Shown here in pieces: positions 11,210 through 21,873 of a stretch of 64,000 nt of DNA. The position numbers were made by a program, and so were the translations under genes. Where the stretch lies: positions 9,735,804 to 9,799,803 of the forward strand of contig NW_020653750.1 in the NCBI RefSeq assembly GCF_003589595.1. The letters run 5' to 3'. The notes beneath the pieces are model-generated. The model searched no databases, was not told where the DNA came from, and saw only the letters and a list, made by a program, of their open reading frames with translations. This stretch comes from Hyposmocoma kahamanoa. Its lineage: Eukaryota > Arthropoda > Insecta > Lepidoptera > Cosmopterigidae. Each line of letters opens with the position of its first letter. Position 1 is the stretch's first letter.

Positions 11210-11754
11210 GTGTGTCAAACAAATTAAAAAAAAAATTGCAAAAGGTTTTTATTGTTGATTTGTTTATATAATATGACTAATTTATATTTATGGATTTTCT
11301 TTTGGTTTTACAGGTAATATTTTTACATTAATATCATTAAATATTATTCTCTTTTTAGTTACTTTCAAAAATATTTTTATTCTTGACCTAATTAATTATT
11401 GAAATTAGATTTTTATTTCATTACGTAATGGCAGTTTCATTCTCTTTATCGATAATCTATCATTCTAATCTAGCATTTCTTATATTTATCCACAAAAAAA
11501 ACAAGTTATTAGATACAAGCGCAATTATTAAGTTCAAATCATTGATTTGCGAAGCAACTGCCTCTATTTGTAAAGCAACTTTTAAACTGCTAGACTATGG
11601 TGGTCTTAATACAGCAGATTGTAATTTGCATTCTGTATTGAAATAAGAACAATACGTTGAAGATCAAATTGCCTTAAAAACTTTCTTGAGACGTTGCCAT
11701 TAATGACGCAATCAGGAATTCATACTAAAATGAATTTTGCGGTTCACCGGTTAT
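11210..11754. other. Nothing recognised
   Basis: Very AT-rich. A 72-codon ORF at 11428-11646 has no recognisable motif. Confidence 0.5.
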
Positions 11755-11853
11755 AAATAAAGTTCGTTTAACACTTTTCTCTACACTTTTGTACACAAAA
11801 CCAAAACCTCATTTAGGGGTCAGATATAATTTGGGGCACATACTATGTACCAA
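11755..11853 (+). repeat. Dispersed repeat F, copy 2
   Basis: Resembles 3716-3812 in the same orientation (GTTTAACAC, TTTTCT, GGGGTCAG). Confidence 0.45.
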
Positions 11854-12232
11854 GAACTTAATTCTTATACTTTGTAAGTAAACACCTAAACCGCTATTGT
11901 AAGTAGGCAATTATTTACGTGACCCCTTTTAATGGTTACAGTTCTATGTATCAAATATAATACCTTAAAAGCATCGTCATAAAAACGCAACAAAGAATTC
12001 GTAGACAGAAAACAGCTACGTTTAAAAGCACGTTTTTAAATTCTTGCTAAAAGCTACGCGCGTAGCAAAACGGTACGTCTGTAGCAATCGCATCTACGTA
12101 GCACTACGCAGCGTTTTTATTCAAGTTATTTCACGAGTTCCTGTCCCGCAAATAGATAATCCTATAATACTTCGCTCACCTGTTTCAACAATTTATTTAT
12201 AAATTCTCTTTACGATGATCGTGGTCATATCT
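11854..12232. other. No gene; palindrome with CGTAGC motifs
   Basis: GCTACGCGCGTAGC at 12053-12066 is a perfect 14-bp palindrome. It is followed by several more CTACG/CGTAG motifs to about 12113. Confidence 0.5.
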
Positions 12233-12472
12233 TTTACTAATATTTATATCATACTACTCTGCCGCTGTTAGTTGAAAGGGCGTTTGTGACAGAAATTCAA
12301 AACCGATAAAATAATGTTTAAAGAAATGAAACAAACAAATCTACTTTTCTCTTGCAATAACTTCATACCTTATCCACCTAAGAAAAAATAAAATAGTGAC
12401 AGATTGCTCAAATAGTCACATGCGCCCTTTCAACTAAAGGTGGTAGAGTAGTATGAAATAAATATTAGTAAA
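12233..12472. repeat. MITE with ~50-bp terminal inverted repeats
   Basis: Left arm 12233-12282 and right arm 12423-12472 are complementary over 50 bp with about five mismatches. Key blocks are TTTACTAATATTTAT, TCATACTACTCT and TAGTTGAAAGGGCG. The 140-bp interior is AT-rich and non-coding. It is a small non-autonomous DNA transposon, superfamily unknown. The target duplication is unclear, as ATCT borders both arms and may be part of them. Confidence 0.8.
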
Positions 12473-12626
12473 GATGTTGATGAATTCCGTATTGGAAGTA
12501 TGTAAATCAATAAGAGACGCAAGTCTTACATCGTTTAATGTACCTTGAAACCTCATACTCAAAAACACATACTGTATATAATAAGGGAACACAACAAAAA
12601 CAGTCCCACGCCACCAAAATCACAGT

Positions 12627-13250
12627 TAAATAATCTTTATTTCACCAGTAAGCAAAACTCACTTGAAATCGTCATATAGATTGAACTCCACCGCTCATTC
12701 GTAAGGTAAATTCCCCTTAAAAGAAACCCTAGAAGTTGCTCTTTTTAAATAGGCATTTGTACATATTTATCTTTTACAATAATTATTGATCGGGACAACC
12801 TGCAAGAAGTAAACAGATTAGGGATCACTACCACGGATTTTTGTCATACAGTAGAATCGCAGAAGAAGATAATAAACCTTAAGTCATTGACTTACAAATA
12901 AATGGACGACGGGTCTAATACAAAAACTACGAAAAAAATGTCCCAAGTCAACCTATTTAAACGTAGTGACATGTAAAGGTATATGAAAAAGCTAAAACGT
13001 TGAATTTAAATTGTAATGTCATCGCAGTACTGTATAATTTTGCTTGTTTCGCTGTCAGTCGAACAAACGAAGACTAAGGCGTGAATGACGCTCTGTATAT
13101 GATTTTAACGCCCTATAAGTTCGGACACTTTTTAGCGCGGACCCGACGTCCATATAATTGTAAGTCAATGCCGTAAGTATAAAATGTTTGTTTCACTGTA
13201 GTTTTAAACCTCGGGAATGGCAAATTTTGAATATCAACCGAAATGAATAT
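12627..13250 (-). repeat. LINE L2W 3' UTR piece, interrupted
   Basis: Minus-strand 3' end of the family at 7250-7755. On the plus strand it reads AATAATCTTTATTTCAC, ACTTGAAATCGTCAT, CTCATTCGTAAGG and ATCACTACCACGGATTTTT. The next block (GTTTTAAACCTCGGGAAT, ATTTTGAATATCAACCG), contiguous in the copies at 34515 and 57495, appears only at 13200-13245, so ~290 bp of unrelated DNA seem inserted. Confidence 0.6.
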
Positions 13251-13342
13251 CACAAATGACAAGTTTCTTACCACGGTATGAGAACTTTTTCTTTTCCGTT
13301 TCTATTCCAAAATAACGAAATATGAAAATTTAAAAATAAATA

Positions 13343-13636
13343 AGCTCTTTGTGAAAAAGTTCTTTCGTCTCAGGGAAGTATTGCCGCCTGACTTAGTTCT
13401 GCCACTAAGCAGTAATGGCAGCATTACTGTGTTCCGGTTTTGAAGGGTAAGGGCGCTGGTGAAATTACAGGCACATGGGACTTGTCAACTTATATCTCAG
13501 GGTGACGAGCACAGCGCCCCTCACATCTTTGCGATTCAAAGCTCTGAGTGGCACTGCAACTGTTATGGTGAGGCGTGTAGCGTACCATCAGGTGCACGAC
13601 TTGTTCGTCCCGTCACTTGATATAATAAAAAAAATT
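13343..13636 (+). repeat. SINE-A copy, nearly full length
   Basis: Plus-strand copy from CTCTTTGTGAAAAAG to CGTCCCGTCACTTGATA and an A-tail. Confidence 0.9.
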
Positions 13637-13689
13637 AAGAAGTAATAATGTTAAATATAATCTGCCAAACACAGAATCTGTTGAGTAGT

Positions 13690-13836
13690 AAATACATCAT
13701 CATCGTCAGCCTGTTCCAGCCACTGCTGGACATGGGCGTCGCCTAATGTACACCATTTTGCCTGGTCCTCAGCTTGTCGCATAAATTGCCCGCCAGCAGC
13801 CTTTCGCTGATTTCGCTCCATCTGGCTGGAAGGCAT
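13690..13836 (-). pseudogene. LINE 3' end relic (last RT codons)
   Basis: Minus strand: QFMRQAEDQAKWCTLGDAHV followed by QQWLEQADDDD, the common C-terminal ending (WMR.A.DR..W..LG.AYVQQW) of LINE ORF2 proteins, with a (GAT)n-like run coding the Asp residues. Only ~50 codons remain. Confidence 0.65.
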
Positions 13837-15051
13837 AAATTCATTAGTATTTAGCTCTTTACTCTTATAGATCGAGAATGCTTAGAGCAAATTATTACAC
13901 TTATACTCCATCCGACCATTTATCTGACATATGCATGCCTCCGAAGTTCCGTAATTATTGACATACAGCCATAAATAAAAAATGCAATACTTCCTGGACT
14001 ATTTAATTTTTTTCATTTTAGTGGAAGCGACGTGCTCTTCAGCTCCGGTATTTATCGAGCCAATAGATTATGTATCGAAGATTATTCAAGTTGATACATT
14101 TTGGTACCTGCCTAATAAATTATTATAAAATGAAATAAATTATAAATGATTATAATAAATTTTTATTGTTTATTATAATGAAACGTCGGTTTCTTCTCCA
14201 TATGAACGGGAATCATCACTTGAATCCTCATTAATACTAATTGTTAATTCTTGACTACACAAATTGTCAAACTCAACATAACGATCCCAATCAGACAACA
14301 TCTTCTTTTTTGAACCCGCTCACATTCACGATTAAAACCACTTCATAAATAAAATCGAGTGTTATAAAAAATCGAATCGGATACGCATTAGGACATCCCT
14401 AATTGATTAGAATTCGCGCTGTCAAAAGTGAAATAAATGGTTGGACGGAGTATAAAGAAGGAGTATAATATTAAACACTGTAGTTTATTTATACAACGAC
14501 AATATTCAATACGCATGTATCATAAAAGTGTGATTACACGGCTCGAAACGTCCTAGAACAATTTAAGCAAGCGACAGAGCTGAATTTTAAGTAACACAAG
14601 TCCTAAATGAAATGAATTTATACGAAACTGACAAGAGAAGGAAGATGAATTAATAAAAGTGAAAATATTATTGGACAGGCTTCTGACTGCTACATGGTAA
14701 GTATCCGGGATAAAGTGCACTTTATTTTATAATTGTGGTCACAACAATTCGTCTGAATTCGCTTCAATTTAATATAGGAACAAATATCCATATTTTTAAT
14801 GTTTAAAATAGACACGCTTGACCACAAACTCACCTCACTCCAAATAATGCCTATTCGCTCTAGGTCTGAATAGCCTTAGTATTGCACTTTTCATGAAAAA
14901 CTAATGCAAATAATGTATTCCATTCTTTACTGCATGCGCTAGGAACGAAGATGCCAAGCGCTTGCGTGATACGTCAATTTGTATTTGTTTATTTATTCAA
15001 ATCAGGCAATTATGTGCCAAATGACAAGCTTCTTCTTAGTCGTTATCTTCA
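13837..15051. other. No recognised gene; small acidic ORF
   Basis: AT-rich. A 42-codon minus-strand ORF at 14173-14301 starts MLSDWDRYVEF and has an acidic, Ser-rich end (NEDSSDDSRS); it is discussed as a finding. No other content was recognised. Confidence 0.4.
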
Positions 15052-15640
15052 TTGCTGAGGGTCGTGTCCCCGAATGGTTGTCGAGACTTTATAGACGATT
15101 TTCTTCCATCTGATTCTATCTTCGGCCTCTCAGAGGGCAGTTGTTATAGGGAGGCCAGTGAGGGCGGTCACTCGGCTAGGTGGTCGACTGCGGAGTGTCT
15201 TTCCCTCCCCCTTACTCACCACAACCAGTTCCTCAAGGTTGTCTGGTTGTCGGCGAGTAATATGAATAAAATACTGTAGGATTCTCTGGTAGCATATTGT
15301 GGAAAGTCTGTCTGCGATAGTGAGCTGTACAATTCGAAACCACATCTCGAAAGCGTCTATTTTTTTCCGTTCTGACGCCCGAGTTGTTCACGACTCTAAG
15401 CCATATAGAAAAATCGAGAAAACCAATGTCCGGGCTAGTCTCGATTTGGTAACGTTGGAGACTTTATAGCAGCTTTGGCTACTTAAGCCCATCTCTTGAT
15501 CGCTCGTTCACTGCCGCCCTGGTTGGTAAGTAAAGATCCGAGGTGTATAAAGTCGCTAACAAATTCAAGATCTGAGAGTTCTTCAGTCATAGACAGTTGT
15601 CGGGTTCTGTCGATGGTCATGACTTTTGTCTTTGACTCTT
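15052..15640 (-). pseudogene. LINE reverse transcriptase C-terminal region, separate family
   Basis: Minus strand from about 15640: LEFVSDFIHLGSLLTNQGGS then ERAIKR, a stop, then a degraded thumb (WFSRFFYMA, KK.TLSRCGFE), then DRLSTICYQRILQYFIHITR and LEELVVVSKGEGK, ending in AEDRIRWKKIVYK and RGHDPQQ with a stop at 15052-15054. The order matches the C-terminal third of LINE ORF2 proteins of the kind often annotated as endonuclease-reverse transcriptase in insects. Several stops make it dead. The catalytic core and 5' part are missing, cut off at about 15640 where unrelated A-rich DNA begins. Clade not assigned. Confidence 0.8.
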
Positions 15641-15960
15641 ACTTAACATAAAAAAAACTATTTGTACGAATTGCATTTGTCGGCGACATGTGGTACTGCC
15701 GGACCTTGAAAAGGATGTGCCTAACTTTTTAATAGCAGTTTTTGCGAAGCAATTGACATCACAACCAAAGCTAAGGTTGGCCAATAAATCCAGATCAAGT
15801 AGCTCAAGATGGCCAATTATCGGCACGGATACATCTCGGAATGTTAGAGTGAGGTAGAGGGCACTTCACTCTGAAGAAAAAAGATACACCAGTTTTGGCA
15901 ACATAAAACCTAACCCTGTATGTGTTTATTGTACCACAAATACAAATGATAAATAATTAT
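15641..15960. other. Nothing recognised
   Basis: No gene or repeat family identified. Confidence 0.45.
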
Positions 15961-16370
15961 TAATACAAAGATCGAACACAAAGATTCCTTCGATCTGACA
16001 GCCTGACTGTTTGTTTTGCCAATCTAATGCAAATGCTCTACCAACTAAGTCAGTAGATCTTAATTTAGATTTAGAGGTTTGTTTGAAAAAACAAATATAC
16101 GCGATTTAAACCCCGAAAAATACTTTCTCTTCCTATTGCGAAAACCCAAGAACTCGATACTGTAGATCCTAAGATTTTTTTCTATGCATTTGTTACAGAT
16201 CTTTGCTTTTTGATTTGAACAGATTTTTTGTCGTACTTTTGGTAGCACCCCCTGTTAGAGATCGATGAAAGTTTTTATTTACTCAACCAGATACCTTTTA
16301 AGTTTACGTCTTCCTAAATAGAAGCCGCTTTCAAGCTCAGGTTCAAGGTGTGATCATCGCCGGTATTTAC
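15961..16370 (-). repeat. SINE-C copy, diverged
   Basis: Minus-strand copy. The tail block (plus: TACAAAGATCGAACAC), a damaged tRNA-like part (CTCTACCAACTAAGTCAG) and the upstream block (TGCATTTGTTACAGATCTTT, GTAGCACC, CTCAACCAGATACCTTT) appear in family order. Box B is not recognisable. Confidence 0.6.
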
Positions 16371-16529
16371 TAAGGATCTCTTTGCGTTTGGTACGGACAT
16401 CTGACACCACTGTGCATACCCAAACATACAGCGTATCAGCAGCAGATCGTTGACGTTCAGCAAGAGTAGAGCGGTGTAAAGAACAGGTCCCTGAGATACA
16501 CCGTTATTAATACCGCGTAGAGCACATTG

Positions 16530-16691
16530 GACTTGTCAACTTGTGTTTCAGAGTGACAGGCGCAGTAGAAGTGCTCCTCAGATCGTCGCGATTTAAAGCT
16601 CGGAGTGGCACTACAACTGTTTTGGAAAGGCGTGTCCCTTAACATCAGACACATGACTTGTTCGTCCCATTACTTGATAATATTAAAAAAA
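16530..16691 (+). repeat. SINE-A copy, 5' truncated
   Basis: Starts at GGACTTGTCAACTTGTG and runs to the A-tail. The 5' half is missing. Confidence 0.85.
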
Positions 16692-17366
16692 ACGAATGAG
16701 TAGTCATCTACGTCTACAAAATTTACTAATTTCTCAGAAAATTGTCGTAAAAGCCAACAGAAATTCCATAAGCTGGAAGCTTGTTTAACAGACAATCACG
16801 AAAGACCCTATTAAAATTTTAAGCTTTTGAAATGTGTAGAGACACTGCAGTGATCTCAATGGCCTTACTCTATACACGCGTGGCATACGCAAGAAGGCCC
16901 CCAGTAGATAAAGCCCAGTCGTGAAGTACTCAACCTTTTTCATAATATTAGCGGAATAGGATAACAAAAAGGTATATAAGTCACGCTTATGCCGCTCTGG
17001 TACTTGTAAAGATACAAAATTTAATCAATTCCATTAGATTAAACAAAATATTAAAAGGAACATACTGGACATTTTTTCCCGAATATTGCAAAACCGACGT
17101 AAAAAGGGTTAAGAGTCCGTTAATTACTATGCAGTTTCAGTTTGTACAAAAGAACCCTTTTTAAGCGACTGCGAAGCGATTTAAAAAATTTTTTTTAGAT
17201 CAGCCAAAATATCCAGCACATAAACATATCTCTGAAGTTATATGACATTATAAGTTTTGAAAATAAAACAAGAGTAAGAAATATTTTTAAACTTCAAAGT
17301 GCTGTATCTCGAAAGTGAGCAGATGTGCATTGGATCCATTTTGTTTAACTACGTCGATTTGTAAAC
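16692..17366. other. Nothing recognised up to a gap
   Basis: AT-rich, without identified content. It ends at the assembly gap. Confidence 0.5.
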
Positions 17367-17376
17367 NNNNNNNNNN
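17367..17376. other. Assembly gap (10 N)
   Basis: Ten N characters. SINE-C sequence starts immediately after it, so a repeat may have broken the assembly. Confidence 0.99.
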
Positions 17377-17460
17377 TTCATTCGATGCGGTAGGATTAGA
17401 ACCAGCGCCTTCACCATACCGTGGCTGACGCTCTCCCAACTAAGCTACGGAGCGGAACAG
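17377..17460 (-). repeat. SINE-C fragment (tRNA-like part)
   Basis: Minus-strand tRNA-like part: ACCATACCGTGGCTGACGCT, CCCAACTAAGCTACGGAGCG. Its 3' side is cut by the gap. Confidence 0.7.
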
Positions 17461-18030
17461 CATGTGGTTGATTGTTTAGCCGTACCATTTTTGAGAAATC
17501 TATGAATATATATAATAATAATAGTTTAATAGTTAAATAATAGTTTCATTTCCCATATTACGTAGCTAAAGCGAAAAGCTATAGCAATATTATTCACAAC
17601 ATCAGTCCAATTAGAAAATATTCCTTACTCCCATTCCCAGCACTCCAGTTTACTTGTAAACGTTGAGATGCTAAACGTGGACATTTACGTCAAGTGAACG
17701 TTCGCAAATTCTTAGAATAAGGAAGTTTAGAGCTGACTAAATCTGAATATTTAATTTAGAGTACGAAACTTTTGCGTCCCTAAGTGCTTGACTTTGACTT
17801 CTGGACTCGGATATTTAAATAGTCCTGGAAAGTTTTAGACCAATTATTTTTTGTTCAACTTTCGCTGTTAACGCAAAGGTGACAGTCACGGAACTTAAAT
17901 GTACAACATACGTACAAATATTCTTACTTTATTTTACTTACTTACTTACTTTCGCTATAAGTAAAAAAAAATTAGGTTTGAAATGTACAGCAAGTTACGT
18001 CATTTAAATATAAACGAGAATGTTTAGTGT
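17461..18030. other. Nothing recognised; short (TTAC)n
   Basis: A TTACTTACTTACTT run lies at about 17936-17951. No gene. Confidence 0.5.
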
Positions 18031-18303
18031 CAGTAGAACTCCTCGTGAAAGAGTTCGTCCAGGGAAGTACTTCCACCTCACCTATTTCTGCTACTAAGCA
18101 GTAATGTGGGTATTACTGCGTTCCGGTTTTGAAGGGTAAGGGTACTGGTGAAATTATAGGCACATGAGACTTGTCAAGTTATGTCTAAGGGTGACGGTGC
18201 AGTGGCAATGCCCAGATCTTTGCAATTTAACGTTCTGAGTGGCACTGCAATTGCTATAGACAGTGTCGCTTACAACCAGGCGCTCGACTTGTTGAAAAAA
18301 AAA
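18031..18303 (+). repeat. SINE-A copy
   Basis: Plus-strand copy from CAGTAGAACTCCTCGTG. The last block before the A-tail (CGTCCCGTCACTTGGTA) is missing, so the A-run follows CGACTTGTTG directly. Confidence 0.88.
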
Positions 18304-18970
18304 TGTAGATTGGGCGATCTAGCAAGAAAGCTATGCGAATCAGATCTTGAGTAGAACAGTAAAAAGGAACTGTAAGAATGGAAAGGGAGCACATGTTCGA
18401 TCCGAAACTAAACTAAACAAAGATGAGTGAGAAGGAAATGCCTACGTCAGTTACGCCACAACTTCGTGGTCATCGTCAGGTAGATGAGGACCCTTTTGAC
18501 ACACTCTTAAGAGATCTGTGTTGAGATTTGAATCCACCATTACAATTTAGAAATCACGTTTTTTTTTTAATAAATGAATCGCATTAGATTCCATCACACC
18601 TGATGGAATGTAACAATGAGGTCGACAATGGAGCATGCACACCTAAATAAATTGGCGAATGCACACCTAAAGAATGGTGGAGCATTGGAATTGTCACCCT
18701 AATGAAAGCCGAAACGCAATTGTATGAGAAAATTCTTGCAATGGAGACTATGTAAAAAATGGTACGTTATACCAGAATATATTTTTTTATTTATGTAATA
18801 TTTTTTTAAAACAAATTCTCGTTTATATTTGAACGACTCTCGTACATTTATTTCTTAGCCCTAACATTATACCAGAATATATATATTTTTTATGCTCGAC
18901 AATAACTCTGTTTGTGGCAAATTGACGCCATTATTACGAATGGACGTGATAGAAAAAAGTTATTTTGATA
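18304..18970. other. No gene; short dispersed repeat E at 18592-18656
   Basis: 18592-18656 (CACCTGATGGAATG, ATGAGGTCGACAATG, AGCATGCACACCTAAATA) recurs reversed at 26740-26815. The phrase GCACACCTAAA is repeated again at 18662-18672. The rest was not recognised. Confidence 0.45.
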
Positions 18971-19094
18971 GTATAACGATTTATTGACAGTACTCGTTTC
19001 GTAATATCTCTCGGCAATCTTCGTGTTTCATCGTATAACGATTTATTGACAGTACTAGTTTCGTAATATCTCTCGGCAATCTTCGTGTTTCATC
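18971..19094. repeat. 62-bp tandem duplication
   Basis: Two direct copies (18971-19032 and 19033-19094) starting GTATAACGATTTATTG differ at one base (CTCGTTTC versus CTAGTTTC). The near-identity points to a recent event. Confidence 0.95.
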
Positions 19095-19588
19095 GGATAT
19101 CTATAAAATGCCCTTTGCACTTGGTGCATACCGGATACACTCAATCAGCTTAGATGCCTGCAGGTCAGCTACTACTCTTTATTTATCTTATATTTTTGTT
19201 AACTTGCTTAGTATATAGTTAGAAATAAATATTATTATAAAAAGCAAAAATACTTTTACAGCTCAATGTAATTATAACGAACAATAATGATTCTGAATTC
19301 AAATTATTATAAATGTTAAATCTAATAAGTAGACATGGAAATGTGTATGTATGTAAACACTTAATTGTACACACGCCAGCACATCAAGCTACACATTGAC
19401 ATATCTTGTTCCGTTGCACTTTAGGCGATTTTCGAGCAAAAATGTGTAGTCTGGTGTGCCGTTGTCCGTACTACAAAACATATTGCAAATTTTTCACAAA
19501 GAAATTAAACGTCATTGTACAAAGGTGAGCTTATCTCGTAAAGGGACTTCTTCCAGCTAACCTTTAAAAAATTTAAAGGAAAGTTAAT
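19095..19588. other. Nothing recognised
   Basis: AT-rich, without recognisable content. Confidence 0.5.
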
Positions 19589-19815
19589 AATAATAATATA
19601 ATAATAATAACGCACACACTCAACATAGCCCCGCACTAGGGAAACCCTGTGTCGCGGGTGCCATGGACACACACATAGACAACCACAAATTACACCCAAA
19701 CTCACGAGAGAAATAAATGTAGGTCATACAAATGTTTCTCCCGGCCCGGGAATCGAACCTGGGACCTCTGCGTGGCAGTCCGGCATGGTAACCGTTCGGC
19801 CACGGAGGCAGTTAA
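19589..19815 (-). repeat. SINE-B copy, full length and well kept
   Basis: Minus-strand copy and a good reference for the family. Box A GTGGCCGAACGG and box B GGTTCGATTCC are perfect. The body ends in the GGGGCTATGTTGAGTGTG block and a (TTA)n tail. The head folds like a tRNA up to the GAGGCAG start. Confidence 0.95.
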
Positions 19816-19894
19816 GTTGGCTCCTGAGTCGACAATAAAATCTGAAAAATCATGAAATTGAATTCTGCATACTCAATAATTACATGAATACATT

Positions 19895-20350
19895 TATTAT
19901 ATCAAATGTACACACAAATACATAATATTAAGAGAATGATGATATATACTAATACATATAAAATATATACTAAAATGAATGTATAAAATAAGACTATAAA
20001 TAAATATTTGAAATGTAAACAAATATTTTGTAAGCTCTAACATGAGGAGTTTGAATAATCCCAAGATTTCAAAAGGGCACCTCTGAAAACCCGAGCCAAA
20101 GGTAACTACTAGCTGTCTGACCTGGACTGAGAAGAGGTTCCACATACGAGCAGCATTCATTGTAAATGATTCAGAATATTTTTGCGAACTGTGTTGTAGA
20201 ATGACGAGGGACAAATTAGTACCGGAACGCAAGCGGTGATCCATAGCCTGACGGTATTGGAAACGCCCATGAAGATAACTAGAGAAAGAGAGGTGTGTAT
20301 TCGGGTGCATTCGGAAATCCGAAGATTACCGAGTCCTCTATTATTCATTT
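19895..20350 (-). pseudogene. LINE reverse transcriptase C-terminal tail
   Basis: Minus strand: HGRFQYRQAMDHRLRSGTN, then YSESFTMNAARMWNLFSVQV, then a tail entering AT-rich DNA. The Y S.SF...A.R.WN pattern is the conserved end of many LINE ORF2 proteins. Only ~75 codons are recognisable; stops and loss of all upstream domains make it a relic. Confidence 0.6.
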
Positions 20351-20812
20351 ATTAACATAAAACCTATTTTTATGAATAGAATACTGCCTTTTGTTGGAAA
20401 TACGTCGAAACCACAATGGAACTATATACAATGTGAAATATTTGCTTGGCAACCGTTCTACTTATTCATAAATAACTGATTTTCAGTTGGTTCAGTTTAA
20501 TAGACTAACAAGAGAAGACCGGAAGATATATTTTATGAAAAATTCATATTGTTAAAATAAAATAAAATAATATATTTTTGAAAACGTATGTAGCGTAAAT
20601 TGGAATGTTCTTTGAAAAATGTTACAAAATGTGTAGCTCGATAGATCGGCCACTACCAACTGAGCAATCCTTTATGCGCATTTATTGTTTCGAGATGTAC
20701 ACACTCCTTGTTTGCTTACAATTAAATTTTAAATTATAGACTAGGTAATTAAATTATAACTGTATTAAAAAATATATATTATGATTATTATTATTATTCT
20801 TATTTCGGACAT
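20351..20812. other. Nothing recognised
   Basis: AT-rich. A tRNA D-arm-like stretch near 20650-20680 (minus: TTGCTCAGTTGGTAG) lacks a box B. Confidence 0.45.
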
Positions 20813-20915
20813 CTATTTTAGACTCTCGCCGCTTCCATGGCCTAAAATATTAGTATTATTATAATTATTATTATTGTTATATATTATTATTGTTATTGTT
20901 ATTATTATAAACACA
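20780..20915 (+). repeat. TTA-rich stretch with CTCGCC module
   Basis: A ~35-bp module (TTTTAGACTCTCGCCGCTTC, CATGGCCTAAAAT) is flanked on both sides by ATT-type runs. The same module occurs twice at 28060-28340, also bordering ATT runs. Confidence 0.7.
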
Positions 20916-21089
20916 TTGTATATAATTCAATACATATTTTTTTGTTTTTAGCGCACTTGTTACAAGCATAGTTCTTAAGGTTTTGTAACTAATATGCTAT
21001 AACTTTTATTTTTATTGTTATTTATTATTTAAAAATTAAAAATAAAGTATTTAAATATCAGAAAGTTTAACCACCTTGATAATATTATT

Positions 21090-21385
21090 TTTTTTTTAAA
21101 TTACTGCACTAGTTTACACATAGAAAATATTCCTTCGAAACCGCCGGATATCTCTTGCCAGGGCTGGTAGCTGTAAAGATACCTAACTGTAAAGTAACCT
21201 ATACTTTTACAGATTTATCATAGATGGCGCTACGGCTAAAAAGTCGTTGAAAACCAAATACAAGGATCCGACAACAAGCACATAGACAAATTACGGAGGT
21301 TTGCTAGTAGATGTCTGTTCGACTCCGACCGGTTCGAAAGAATTTTTTCTAAGTGGTCGATATTTGTATTAATAATTATAATAAA
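21090..21385 (+). repeat. SINE-C copy
   Basis: Plus-strand copy: CCAGGGCTGGTAGCTGTAAA, CATAGATGGCGCTACG, AAAAAGTCGTTGAAAACCAA, then a damaged tRNA-like part (CTCCGACCGGTTCGAAAG) and TGTATTAATAATTATAATAAA. A piece of the tail block in reverse (AAATTACTGCACTAGTTTAC) lies just upstream. Confidence 0.75.
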
Positions 21386-21390
21386 GTATT

Positions 21391-21764
21391 TAATTAATAA
21401 ATTTTGTAACTATATGGAAAAATAGGATGGTATGCGTTAATATTAGACATAGCTGGTTGATGACGACCATCCCAGTCACCAGTGATCTGTAGAACTTTAA
21501 AAGGCCCGAAACGTTGGTCATAAAAGTAACCTGGATCCGCTGCACAGGAGTCACCAATAGAAATAACGTTATTTATACAATAAATTGGTAAATAATGTAA
21601 GTAAAAAAAGACACTTAGGACAAGTTATGTCTAAATTAAATGAATAAAATTGGGTCCCTTTGGCATAGCACCCAAGTTGCTGGTAGCGTTCCCCCTTATT
21701 ATTTATTTATCTTAGAGGGCACAAATAGCTTATATTACAATATAATAGAAATTAAATTAAATTC
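21391..21764. other. Nothing recognised
   Basis: No known repeat of this window and no coding signal. Confidence 0.45.
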
Positions 21765-21852
21765 TCCTCAAAGGAATCTGCCTTACGAATGAGAGGTGAT
21801 TTCAAGTGTAAGAATGCTTACATATGAAATAAAGATTTGATTTTGACTTTAA
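21765..21852 (+). repeat. LINE L2W 3' terminus
   Basis: Plus strand: AATCTGCCTTACGAATGAGA, GATTTCAAGTGTAA, ATGAAATAAAGATTTGATTT and a TTTGACTTT tail. It is the terminal ~90 bp only and lies 20 bp from the Tc1-like element. Confidence 0.75.
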
Positions 21853-21873
21853 AATAACAATATTTAGTAAATA

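Noticed and set aside
19740..19812. tRNA gene on the minus strand
   Set aside because: Box A and box B are perfect, but the sequence continues into the SINE-B body found in seven other copies, so it is a SINE head rather than a functional tRNA gene.
20645..20690. tRNA-like D-arm
   Set aside because: Only TTGCTCAGTTGGTAG fits; there is no box B or acceptor pairing.
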